Below, in pieces: positions 49,446 to 61,749 of a DNA stretch of 64,000 nucleotides (the first letter of the stretch is position 1; each line of letters opens with the position of its first letter). Location of the stretch: NCBI GenBank assembly GCA_032173965.1, contig CM063294.1, positions 3,828,452 to 3,892,451 of the forward strand. The letters run 5' to 3'. The position numbers were made by a program, and so were the translations under genes. The stretch is from Sitta carolinensis (lineage: Eukaryota; Chordata; Aves; Passeriformes; Sittidae). The notes below the pieces were generated by a model. That model worked only from the letters and a program-made list of their open reading frames with translations. It had not been told where the DNA came from and searched no databases.

Positions 49446-49574
49446 GAATCATAAAGTGGTTTGGAAGAGGAAGGGACCTTAAAGGTTTTCGAGTTCAACC
49501 TCTTTGCAATGGCCAGGGATGCAACTCACTAGAACAGGTTGCTCAGGGGCCCATTCAACTTAGCCTTGACGTGA
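49446..49574 (-). mobile_element. CR1 retrotransposon fragment, minus strand
   Basis: On the plus strand the order is GAATCATAAAGTGGTTTGGAA, GAGGAAGGGACCTTAAAGG, GAGTTCAACC, then CACTAGAACAGGTTGCTCAGG and CATTCAACTTAGCCTTGA. This is the reverse complement of the classic CR1 3' end, with the AAGGTCCCTTCC and GAGCAACCTG words and the terminal ATTC-type repeat reduced to one degenerate copy. It lies about 320 bases from another minus-strand CR1 piece that matches a different subfamily pattern, so the two are probably separate insertions. Confidence 0.88.
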
Positions 49575-52500
49575 AGCTTTAATTAATAAATAAAAATTTA
49601 GTTAGCAGTATTAATTTTTGATGTTAATAAGCTAAAATTAAGTGTTAAAGTTAGTATAAATATTTTGAATTACTAATTTTATCTGAGTTTTCTTGGAAAT
49701 GAAAATACTTGTATAAACCTCTCACACGTTGTTTTGTTCCTCACAATGTGTTGGTGCTGCAGCAAAACTCTTCTGCATAGAACAGACATTTAATAAATGG
49801 GGTTTGTTGAAGGCTGCAGAATGAGTGGTGGGAATTCGAGTTGCCATGTCCTACAACTGGATGAAGCACCAGGCAGGGTTACCCAGCCAGGCTGGTGTTA
49901 TTTTTGGAAGAGCACCTCGAGCAGCAGGACGTGTGTCACATTCTGAAAGCCTGTCCTGCCCCCAGAGTTCAGCTCTGCCTCCCCCCTCACCTTGCTCCCA
50001 CCTGGCAGGGCTCATCCAGCTCAGCACAAAACTCAGGGAATGTTGTGGATGGGTGTGAGTGAGCCCCCCTGCCCTAGGGCTCCCCGTCCTGGCTGGCTGC
50101 TGAGAGTTTCAGCTGAGGGGAGAAAAATCCAGCAGCCACTCTGCCCCATGCCAACTGCTCCCTGCATTTGGGAAGAACTGCTGTTAGAAGTGACATGAGC
50201 ATGATGGGTTTTCTGCCTAGAAAAATGATGTAAAGAAAGTGCCAAACCACTGAGTCCATCACAGGAATCTTCCTCTCTGATTTTTTGGTTGGGGGGATAG
50301 TGGGGGAGGAATGATGCTTCTAGAAATTTCATTCATATATCAGTTGTATTTAGGCATTTCTGTTTTCACAGCTGTGTACTTCAGGAAGATTTATTTGCTA
50401 TGAAACTGAGGAATAGTAGCCTTAAAAATTAAGAGTTCCTTGGCAGTGTGCTCTGCAGTAATGACCCAGGAGCCTGAGGGAGTGGGCACAGCCTGTGGGT
50501 TGTGAGGCTCCCTGGCTTCTGTGGGATTCCTACAAAAGGATTCTGAACTTCCTGCTGGCAGAAGCCTGTGGTTTTATATTGGAACAAACCAGAAATATCC
50601 TGTAGGAAGTGGAGCCTAGGATTGCATTTAAGGCTGGTGATGTGTGTGCAGTGCAGGTGGCTGGTTCCATGCCCAAGTGTTACTTCTGTTGGTCCCTTTA
50701 TAACCCTGATGTTTTCCTGTTGTATCAATATGTTGGTAGGTTTATTCAATTATTAATCAAGCTGATGGATTGTTCTAGAGAGTTTTTGCTGCTTAAAGTT
50801 TGTTTCTTTTTAAGAAACTGCTCTATAATGCAGATGCTTCTTTTATATTTCCACAATTCCTTAAGCTTCTTGAAATCATACCAGGGCTGAGTTTGAGCTT
50901 GGCAAGTTTTAAATTGTGGGACTGCCATAGCAGTTTTGGATAGCTGGACTAAATAAAGTGGTGCTGTAAAACACTTCTCTCTTTCCAAAAAAGCAGTGAG
51001 AAGGTAGCCAGACGTTGAATGGCAGTTCTTTTGCAAAGCAGTTAATCTTTATAACATGTTACTTAAAAATATGTAAATGAGCTCAGACATTGGCAAGTGT
51101 AAATTTAGTGGTGATTAAGTGAAATCGTACATTATGCTTCATAATATCTTTCAATCTCTTTTTCTGCTTTCCCTGGGCAGTAGCAGGTTTTTTTCTAAGG
51201 TGCCAAGTTTAGTTTATAAATTAGAAATATGTAGGGAAAGAATGTTCTCTGCACTGACTCACTCTGGTGCCTGGTCTTTATTCCAGGCTGTATTGATGAC
51301 AAAGTATGCTATGAATTTAGAACATCTACAGCCCTGGAGGTGGCAAATTGCTTTCTGCTTTACCTCCAGTGCTTGCATGCTCATCAAGCTTGCTTCTTGA
51401 CCTTTTCTACACCAAGTTGCTCTTGCACAGCAGAGCAGTAGCACAGGTGTGCTCTTTCAGGGAAAAACGCAGCCTTTCTGTGACATCAGTTTATAAAACT
51501 CCAGCTTGCCTCCCTTTGCATTCAAAATATGAGTTTTCTCTGTTTTGATGCTTTTCTGTTACTCCTCAGAGCTTATGTAATTGATAAACCTTAAAAATAC
51601 CATCTAGAAACTAATAAATAAAAAAGATTTTTGTGATATTTACATGTTTTTGTTTAATGGGAACTGTGCTGGCTAATCAGAAATCACTTCTGATAAAATT
51701 AAATCCTGATGTAAAACATTGGAACAGTCTCTAATCTTGACATGGGAAGCCACCAAAAAGACAAATTGGAGGAAAATGTGAGTGCTGCTGCCTCTGACCC
51801 AAGGCTTTGCTCCTTTTCCTCTTTGGGAACCAGTCTGGTCACTTCTGTGGGAGGCAGATCCGTGCCCCCTTGGAGTAGCTTCCCTCACATCTTGAGCTTA
51901 TTTGGTATCCCAAGCTCTCTCATTGTACTGGTTTCCAGAGAGAAGAGGCTTTCTGGATCTGTCACTTGATAAGTATGCAGGCGGCTGTTAAGGAATTTTC
52001 CTTCCCTACTCATTTTATGTTTGTCATTTGTGCAAAGAATTGACTGAGCTCCCAGAATAGGTGACTTAGGTGTTAGACTTCAAGTAGATTTTTGAAAAAA
52101 AATCCATTTTTGCCTGGATGATGTGTTCCTAAGTGTTGTGTACGTGGGATCTGGTTGAGGGTGGATGCTAGAGCGGGTATCAATGCCTCTGAGCAATTAA
52201 TTGGTCTCATTTCCTCTCTTGACTAGATCAGCTAGACAGCAGTTGCTTTCCTCTCAGTAGTGAGGTTCAGCACTAAATTAAACTCTGCTATTACACACCT
52301 AGCTCTGCAAATTACTTCTGCAGTCATCTACAAGTGTTTTTTTCTCCAAGAGAGATGATGAGTGTAGGAGAGGGAAACATCTCTGCAGAGACATTGCTGC
52401 AGAAGCCTTGGTGTCCCTGGTGCAGTTTTACAATGAACAAACACTCAGCGATGATTCTGTCAGTCTTGTCCTGGAAATGTGGGTTTATTGCTGCATAAAG

Positions 52501-53096
52501 ATGGGCTTGGCTTGGAGTCATCATTACCTTTGCTCTGGGTAATTGTCTACAGATCAATCAAAATCCTAAAAATAGCAGCTGATAAGATATGGGATATGAT
52601 CTTCATTTTTTATTAGTCTGAGGTGATGCCATCAAAGTAGTAATTAAATTTCCATGGACTAATTTTATGGAGCTTGAATCTGTAGGATTCTTTCTTCTTT
52701 TGCCTTTTTCACCATTTTCATACTGGAAATATCTTCTAAAACTTTTACTAAATTTAATTCTATTACTGCTACTTTTTAATTTCTCCATAGATTTGAACAC
52801 ATTTCTCATCTGTGGCACTCAGTTCAATTACGCGACTTCCACAGACCTTGAAAATTCTTTTGGACTGTACTTGGGTTTTTTTCCCAATAGTTTAATGTTT
52901 TTTATGCACTAAAATACAATTATTAGAGTATTACTATTATAATACTGTTAGAGTATTGCTGTCTATCATCAAGTTCATCTGTACAATTTCTTTTTTTGCT
53001 AGCCCAACACAACAATTTTAAGCTCTCAATGTCTCTCCTTGGCCTGACATGCTGTGGTTACATAACCAGTTGGTGTTCTGGTTTTGATGGCTTTCA
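49575..53096 (+). other. SLIT3: Intron, sixth section
   Basis: This is AT-rich intron between the second CR1 piece and the minisatellite. A GC-rich patch lies at about 49860-50200. Open frames are at most about 106 codons and none is recognisable. No RNA gene or further repeat family was seen. Confidence 0.65.
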
Positions 53097-53361
53097 GCTG
53101 AGGGGTTTGGTGCCTGTGCTGGAGGGGGCACAGGATCCATGGAGCAGCTGAGGGATGTGGTGGTGCTGGAGGGGGGCACAGGATCCATGGAGCAGCTGAG
53201 GGATGTGGTGCTGCTGGAAAGGGGGCACAGGATCCATGGAGCAGCTGAGGGATGTGGTGGTGCAGGAGGGGGCACAGGATCCATGGAGCAGCTGAGGGAT
53301 GTGGTGCTGCTGGAAGGGGGCACAGGATCCATGGAGCAGCTGAGGGATGTGGTGCTGCAGC
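53097..53361. repeat. Minisatellite, about 48-base unit, 5 to 5.5 copies
   Basis: Units start at 53133, 53181, 53230, 53277 and 53325. Each begins GGATCCATGGAGCAGCTGAG and continues GGATGTGGTG, so they are 48, 49, 47 and 48 bases long with a final partial copy. A diverged half unit precedes the first at 53097-53132. Copies differ mainly in a GGTG/GCTG word and in the length of a G run before GGCACA. Because unit lengths are not multiples of three, the reading frame shifts along the array. The repeated peptides in several frames on both strands (such as MEQLRDVV on the plus strand) are therefore by-products, not a repeat protein. GC content is far above the surrounding intron. Confidence 0.95.
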
Positions 53362-55272
53362 AGCCTGTGACATCCCAGTGCCCCCCTGCCAGCGCCGTGC
53401 CTGCTCTGCACGGAGAGGGAGAATTCAACTTGGAACAGCCAAGAGTGGAGGGCCTGGGGCTTTGAGGAGCAGCAGATCCCAAGGACAGTTTCCCGTGGGT
53501 GGCTTTGCCTGGGATGCAGCTTCATGCAGAGCTCAGCCCCAGCCCCTGCTGGCAGCAGCAGCAGCCTGAGCAGACGTGGCACAGGCACTTCATCCCTCTG
53601 GAGCCACAGGCAGACTCGTGAAGGGCTCCTCTGGAACCCAATGGGGGATTTGGGCTGCAGGGCAAGCTGCTTCCTCCTCCAGAGCTCTTTGCTTTCTGTT
53701 TTAGCAACGATTCCAAAGTGAAATTTGCCTTTATTACATCATGGTTAGAAGAACCTGCACCCTTTCGATATTTTATCCTCAGGCAAAATTAGGAGCAAAT
53801 CAGACTAAAAATACCAGAATTCAGTCTTCCCTTTTGCTGCTGATGTAACTGCCTTAATCCTACAAATGAAGCTCTGTATGTGGAAGTGTTGCCTGGCAGT
53901 CCCTCAGCAGGGAGCAGCATGGGCTCTGGCAGTGGAAGCTGTGCCATTCAAACCTCAGCACCCCTAGAATTTCTCTGATTCTGTCCGGCCAGCAGAGTGA
54001 CAGGCCAGGAGTGACTGTAAAGAGTGCAATACTCTCTCAAACATACAAACAGGCTGTGCACATAATTATATTTATGCATACATGTATACACAGACTTTAT
54101 AACAACTCTTAACTGAAAATGTCAGTACTGAGGGTCAGTCTGCCCTGTGCAAACGAACTTTAACTTTGGATACAAGTGGAGAATATTTGTTTACTATTGT
54201 CAATTTTGAGCTTATATGTGTTATTCACTGTCAGGAATAACATTCCTCGTTCTCCAAATAAGAAACTCATAAGCTCATTCTCCAAATAATAATAAACAGA
54301 CCTGTCAGAAAACTTTTTACCAACCTTCGAAATATTCTGTAGGAAAACAAAAAAATATTTATAGATTAATTTATGTTTCTTGCTGACTTTGTAAAAGAAT
54401 TTGAGGGTACATAGTAAACTTTTATTAAGAATTTATAGTTTCCTGGCTTACATTTATTGTGTATTGATAAGAATAATCTCATTGTTTTAACATGGCTCTG
54501 TTGGCTTGTATTCTTTTCTCTGCCTCCCACTGGCGGTTTTTTTAATGAGTCAAAAAGAAACAATGTCCCCGGGGAGGACTCGAGAGCAGAAGGTAAAGTT
54601 CTGAAGCAGAAAATTGTTTTGTTGTATGGGCCAGCACCTGGCTGGCCCTTAGTTGTTTGAGTGTGGGCTGACATTCTTGGTGGCTGGAGTGTGAGACCTC
54701 TGCCTGGCACTGGGGTGTCCTGTGTCACACGGGGGGCCGTGGGTGCTGGTGGCTGCACAGCCCCTCAGCTCTGCCCTCTGCCAGGGGCACAGGCTGCACC
54801 AGCAGGAGGCAGGGACGTGGGCAGGGTGGGGATTGACCCCTGGGAGATGATTTGTGCCTCTGCACCTTGATCCAGCAGAAAATAGCCGTTTTCTCCCTGC
54901 CTGGCTGAGATAACTCTCTGGTATCCGGGATGGAGTGAGAGCCTTTCATAGCACAGGGAGTGGGGGGTTATTTTTTTGTTTTCTTTTTAACTTCAAGGCA
55001 AAGTGTGACCTTTTAATGCCTTTTTAACCCCTGAGCACTTTTTCAGCCCAAAAGCAATTTAGTGGCAAACAGTAATTAACCTGAAGGGAAACATCCTCGG
55101 GTTTATTGTATCTCAGTATATGGGTCAAATTAATAACACTGCAGAGGTGTCATCTGTGGCATTTGAATATATTAGTCGAAAAAAAATCAACAGACTTAAT
55201 GTAAAATTAATATTTTCAAAGATCTGAGTAAGAAAAGTCCTTTATTAGAGAAGAGGTGTTTTGAAAGCTTAA

Positions 55273-55290
55273 AATAAGCTTAAGCTTATT
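55273..55290. repeat. Perfect 18-base palindrome
   Basis: AATAAGCTT is followed directly by its reverse complement AAGCTTATT, giving two overlapping HindIII-type words. There is no loop, so it is a DNA palindrome rather than an RNA hairpin. The surrounding bases repeat the GCTTAAA word, so local duplication probably produced it. Confidence 0.85.
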
Positions 55291-58200
55291 CTTAAATAGA
55301 ATTTTACTCTTTTGAGGTGGTGATGGACATCAGATGAAGATATGGGGTTATTTAGGTTTTTATTTGGTTAGTACATGATTTCTGATACAATTCCTTGGTA
55401 GTGCTTCAGAGACAGCTTGTTACTGGAATATAACTTATGCATTTATGAATGGAGGACAAAGATGCTGTTACCCCAAACAAAGGGAATAAATTTTTAACAC
55501 CCAAGATTTTCAAAGCCTATTACTAAGTCTTCAGAGGAACTAGCATAACATCCTCAACCTTGCTTTGGGTATAAGAAGATTGTCTTAGAAGGAATTAAAA
55601 AAAAAAAATCAGAACATAGAAATTAAGTTTTCAAAAGATCAGCTGTTTAACAGGGTGAAATCAGGCACTGGGTTTGTAGGACACAAGTGGGGCCTCCATC
55701 TGAGGCTGTGCTCCATGTTCCTCATCTGCTCTGGGGTTTTGTTCTCTAAATCCCTTTGGCATCATCTCTGCTGCACAAATGGGGTCTGAAGGTAATAATG
55801 GACCAACAGGTCTTTTGAATGACTAATGATCCTCTGAACAGAGAGAACGAGAAGAAAATGGTGGTGGGAGGGCAGAAAGAAATCTAAATTCACTCAGTGG
55901 TTTTTACTACCTGAGAACCCTCTCCCAAGCTGTTTATAAAATATTAGGTTTGCATTACACAGCTGAAGGAATTCACAAAATGTTAAAGCTGTGACTAAAC
56001 CCAGCCTGTTAGGATTTTTCCCTTTGGTGCTCAGAGAAATGGGAGTTGAGGGAATTGACAATGAAACATTGCAGGTTTTCAGCAGGAATATAGCTAAGAA
56101 TTGATATTTTAAATGGGGCGGAAGGGAATTAAACCCAAACACAAACTTCAGCACCATTACCCCAGCAATGTGTGGAATGCATTGCTCTGGGAGAGCTCCT
56201 TCCCTTTTACCCCCACCCCATCCTCGAGTCCTGCAAAGCTCTGCTCAGAAAAGCAGGGAGACATGGTAGGAAAAAGCCAGGGTTGGAAACTCTGAAGAAG
56301 GGCCTTTGAAAGGGGATCATGTTCGTTCTCTGGGCCACACAGCATTAGGAATTTCCATAAGGGTGAAAGAATTTACGATGTGCAGCCTATCCCTGAGCAC
56401 TCGTGCAGCCTGTGGAGCTCGGTGTGCTTCCCTGCACACAGGGCTGGGAGCCCTCGGTCCCTGCTGAAGCCCTGGTGCTGCCATCCTGGCACTCCCCTGC
56501 TCTGGGAGATCCTGGTGTGCTGTGCCCTGTGCCAGTAACAAATTGAAACCTTTCTGTTCTGTGTCACAGGTTAGCAGGGGTGTCACTCCCGTCACCAGTG
56601 CTTCACCATGACCCAAGCCTCCCTCTGAAGCTGAGCAAAGCAAATATTATCCACATTCACTGCTAAAAGCAGATTTTTAAAAAAATTTGTTTTAATTCAT
56701 GGTTGCTTTTGATATTCCAGAAGTTTGTTTAGTAACTTCATTGGGACGTCTAAGTAGTGGTAGCAAACATAACAAGTTATCCTTATCTGCAGTGGTGTTT
56801 CCAAGAATGAAAGACTGAAAATATTTGAGGCAAATGTCCTTCAGTTTATAGAAGTGAAGCAGCCCAGATTTCATATCTACAGAGTGACCCTCTACTCTTT
56901 TCAAACTACTCTTTTTGGCAATCCATCAGGAGAACTGACTACTTGGACTTAAATGTCATAAAGGTCACACAAAAATTCACTGGCACAACCAGTAATATAT
57001 ATACCTTGGAATCTTATTTCCAGAGCTCCATTTAACTTTGAGACCAAGGCATTTTCCTCCTGTCACTACTCATTCCTGGCTGAGTGGATCTTTTTCTTCA
57101 GCAGTTGTCTCAGTGACCTCCTGCCTTTCCACAAATGCCATGCAGCTTGTTCTTGTCCCCAAACCTTTGCTCTTCCTCAGCTCTAACAGGATATTTTCAC
57201 TCTATGACTGGGGTGCTGGGAAGGATTTATATGTTCCTTTCAGGATTTTTGTCATGTCCAGCTCCAGATTCAGGTCTTGCTGTGCCCTCTTTGCCTGCAG
57301 AAGGCTCAGTGCTTCCCCCAGAAGGTTCCAGCTGACCCAGAAGGTGCCAGCCCAGGACACGAGTGATCCTGGGTTCTGGGGCCAGGTCTCCCCTCCACCT
57401 GCCAGGAAAAACCACCACAAGGAAACACACACAGCCCCTTGCCAGGCACACTGGCATAGCAGAGAAATAATCCTTCACTTGCACGTGCTGGAGGTGGGAA
57501 TGGGCTTTGGAGCCCTGGCTCTGGTTTGGTGGGACTCCAGAAAGGAGAGCTTTCAGTCCCAGCTAAGGAGCTGCTCACCTTTTGATTCTCCAGACCAAAG
57601 CATTGGCCCTCCCAAAGCACAGGGTCACGTGGAGAGGGCCAAAAGAAAAGCACTAATTTTTCAACTCAGCAGAATACAAAGGTCAGGATATTTTTGAGTT
57701 CATACCGTTCAGTTTCTGAAATGCTTTGTAGTGAGCTGTAACCCTGTGGTTTCAGAACAGAGCAGTCATTCAGGTTTAGTAACATGAAAAGAGTTTTATG
57801 AGGTCGAGTATAAAGAAGTGTTTCCAAGTTATGCTAGGAAGGCATATATAATTACTTTTGAGACTGTTCTCAAAAACATTCAGTTGAAATACCAGATTGA
57901 TAGATAGATGTAATTTTTAACTTTTAAATTTTTTTTTCCCTTTTTTCCCCCCTTTTTTATTTTCTAAGTAGCACCATTCTGCAGTAAAAGTGCAGTCGGT
58001 TGCTTCAGTGGTTAAATATCTGGAAAAGCTCTGGAATGGCTTTGTGTTAGAAAAAATAAGGCCTGCTTGGGGAAGTTCCTGGCTGTTTTGGGATTGCTCC
58101 TGAAGACAGGCTCCTTAGCTGTCCTGGTGGCAGGGGTTTGGCTGTGGCTGGCAGGATTGAGTCCATGCACAGGACTGAGGTGCTGCATGGTCAGAACAGG

Positions 58201-61200
58201 AAAAGCTTTGCTATGTTCAAAAGCATTTTATAAATTGGAAGTATGGTGGCTATTGTAGGTGGCTGTGTGATCACATGAGCTTTATTTCAGAGTGAGGTCA
58301 GTATTTTCAAAATGTAACATTTAATTCTACAATCTTACCCTCCTTTAAGATTAATGAAGAACACAGTAATTTGGAGTTTCCTCATTATCTAAGAAATTTT
58401 TCAATGGAAGCAGTGAGTGATATCCTGTCATGTTTCCTTTTGGTGCATAGAAGTGCTAAGAAATTCTAGGACATAGAAAATGGAATATCTAATTCTGTTT
58501 CAGTTTTGGGAATTTAATTATGTGAGAGGAATTAAAAACACTGTCTTGGAATTATCAGACTGTCTGATTTGAATTAAAGTAGTCTTATGTGCTGCTGCAA
58601 ATATGCTGGAAAGAAAAAGGGAGATAAATCTCAGTTAAGGAAAAAAATCTGATACCTGATCCTGCCTTTAAATGTGTTTAAGTGATATATTCATCTTGAG
58701 CATGGTCTTGCTTCTGATAGTTTTTGCCCTGTGGTTTATTTTGCAATTGCTAAAGCTATTCCAGATGCCAGAAGTGTCAAACAGACAAAGCAGCGATTCC
58801 AGTCGACTTAAATTCAGATTATTGATTTAAGGGGTCAGTAGCAGCATAAAAATACATTATACATTTAATGTGTGAACTGACATATAAAGTCTTTGAGTGG
58901 CATTGTTTTGGTGACAGGCAAATATTTAGTATGGTTTGAATTCAAAATCCATTAGTTTTAAGCTAAGGTAGGTAGAAGTGTTTGTAAATATTATTTAAAA
59001 ATGAAAAATCAGAAAGGAGGATTGTCAGATTTTGTTACAGGGCTTTGGAACTGAAGAGCCATTCTGCATTTATGGTTCAAGAGAAAGTCAAACATGAGTT
59101 ATGAGGATGATTGATGGGAAACTAGGCCATGATTGTAGTGCAGGCACACTTTTGTGGAGAGGGTTTTTCACCATCACATGTATTCCTTTTCTTTCCAGGT
59201 TAGCCAAAGATTTTCTTTCACTTGCCTGAGCTCTTGGATTTTTGTCCCATTTTTCTGCTGAAGGATGTAAGGCTGTTAGCATTGCTACCCTCTGTAATGT
59301 AGAGTTAGGGCTTTTGGGGTATAAAAAATAAAATAGAAAATTACGACAGTATTTATGTAGAAGAATTATCTAATCCTGATCACAGTTATCTCCTGACAAT
59401 CCATAGTGTGTGAGCCCATAGACCTTGGGTGAGGGGCCTGTTTGCATTGCCAGTGCAGAAATTGCTCCCAGTGCAGCATGGGAGCAGCTGGAGCTGCCTG
59501 TAAAGTTTGTGAAAATCTCCTTTTCTAAGTGATGTCAGTATTTTTATATCACCATTACTGAGAACTTGGCCTTTCTGGTGCCTCCCCCACCTCCCTGCCC
59601 CCCAAGCCTCAGTCAGAATTCAACAAATGGCATTAGCTTTCAAATATAAACCCATAAACTACGAGCATAATGCTTGGAGACCCCACCACCACACACTTTT
59701 AATTAAGTGGCTGTGTTGTTTCCAGATGAGAGGAAAGATGACTCATTTGGTGACTTAAACTCTATTTTGTATTCAAGAAGTTAAAATTACAGTCTAAGAA
59801 TTACTTAAAGTTGCATCTTAGCACCTGCATCATCATCATTGGATATACTCTGTATGTTCTCAAACTAAAAATTTTCATTCTGTTTTGTTTGTTTGTGGGT
59901 TTTTGTTTGTTTTATTTTTATCTTTTTTTTAGTCCAAGGCTGAACTTCTAGAGTCCAAACCTAAACTTTTAGGTTTAATGAAGTTTTAACTTTATAAAAG
60001 CTGTGTTTTATCATGGAAAATACTGGGCTTCCACTAGGAAATTGTACTTGCACCTTCCATTATCAACCTAAGAGGAATTATTTTAGTCAGGAGTCTTAAA
60101 GTACAAAGCAGGAAGCCACTTCAATCAATGCAAGACTGTGCACTGGGATGCAGAAAACTTGGTTTATTTACAGATTTGCTGGTGTTAACTGTGTGGCCAT
60201 GGGCAGAAGTCTGTTACTAATAATTGTTCCTGTGCCATTATTCACTTTTCTTCCATTGATAGCTCAGTGCAGAGCTTCTCTCTGGCTTACCCCAGCCTCA
60301 CCTGCAGTGAGATGAAATTGGTGACCACTGGCAACAAACACCAAACCTGAAATGCTTCAAGCATCTGCAAAGCTGCAGCTTCTCTGCTGGATATAGGGAT
60401 TTACCTGGAAGCAAGGATTGCCTTCTGGGAAAAGCACAGAGTTGACTGTACATCTCTGCACAGGGTTTTACAATAAAATCTTGATGGTTTTCTTGCATCA
60501 AGATACAGTAGTTACCATATTCTTCTTTTATTAGAAACTAAGGAAAAGCTTGAATAAAACCCCCAAGATTTTGTTACGCCCTTTAATCTTTGTCTTTAAT
60601 TAACCTTGGAGGGTGGTTAAACACCTCTGGGTTGTTTTTTGGGTTGACATTTGCTTCTTTATTAAGGGCAGTGGGATGGTGGGATGGTGGAACATTCACA
60701 ATCCCCATTAGATGTCAGGACTTGGACAGATGCAGGAAGATGTGTCTGTTAAACTCAGTTTAAAGGAAAGACATGTAAAGTGTTTATTGCACCCTGAAAT
60801 TGAATTTTTGCATTGGTGATGGTGCACTGAACTCACTTTTCATGCTGTGACTAGGGTTGTAATAAAAGTTTTAAATAAAATCTCTCAGAAAGTGTGTGTT
60901 TTTATATGTGTAGCACAGTTTTATTCTTTGACTCCTTGGCTGTGCTGCAGCTAAAGGAACAGGGGGAACACTTTACAAAATGATGAATATTTCCTGAGTA
61001 AAAATGAGATGTTGTTGGGAATGTAGAGAAAGACAGACTAAATCTCCTCTGTTTCCAGTGTGCTGTCAGCTGGGCTGAGTCATAAATTCTTCAGTCAACA
61101 GCAGTTCTACGAATGCTGGGAACAGAAATGTTAGTCTTGTACAGAGAGTAAAGAGCTGAGACTTGCAAGTGAACTGAAAGGACTATGATTCATTAAAATC

Positions 61201-61369
61201 CGAGAAAAGCAGAGGTCCACAGGTGAGAACAATATATTCTTGTCATGTGCCCTTTCAGCACAGCACAGCCATTCATCATTCTGCTCCTTGCTGTAACCAA
61301 TGTGTGAGGAGCTGTGTTTCCCTCCTAGGCATCTTCTTTTTTTCCTTCTTTTTTTATCCCAACCCCATC

Positions 61370-61388
61370 AAAAAAAAAAAAAAAAAAA
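61370..61388. repeat. Poly(A) run of 19 bases
   Basis: This is an uninterrupted A run after CCAACCCCATC, preceded by a pyrimidine-rich stretch (TTCTTTTTTTCC). It is a candidate retroposon tail, but no body is recognised upstream. Confidence 0.9.
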
Positions 61389-61734
61389 GGCAGTGGAATT
61401 TTGCTCAGATATTTGCTTCTACTTCCCTTGTTGAATCTTCCATAAATCTTTATCTGTTGGGTCAATTACAAGTCATTACTAAAACAATTCATTATAGGCT
61501 TCAGGGAAGTTAATATGGTTAAATTATGGACAACTGGAGGTGGTTTTCTTTCCTGAGGTTTTCCTGGAGGCTGGCAGGATGGTGTGAGGGGGCCACTGGG
61601 GCTGGGGGAAGAGCAGCCCTGCAGGAGCAGGGTCAGGGCTGGCTCCTCTCTGACCCACCCACTGCTTGGGGCTTTGGCTTTGCAATAATTACACCCCTCC
61701 TATTTTTATTCTGTCCACACATAAAATAGAACTA

Positions 61735-61749
61735 TTTTTTTTTTTTTTT
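61735..61749. repeat. Poly(T) run of 15 bases
   Basis: This is an uninterrupted T run, about 350 bases from the 19-base A run. The pair does not bracket any sequence with recognisable inverted ends, so both are read as simple sequence. Confidence 0.85.

Noticed and set aside
53018..53588. Tandem-repeat proteins on both strands (MEQLRDVV-type and HGSCAP-type repeats)
   Set aside because: They derive from the minisatellite. Unit lengths of 47, 48 and 49 bases shift the frame, and opposite strands are equally open.
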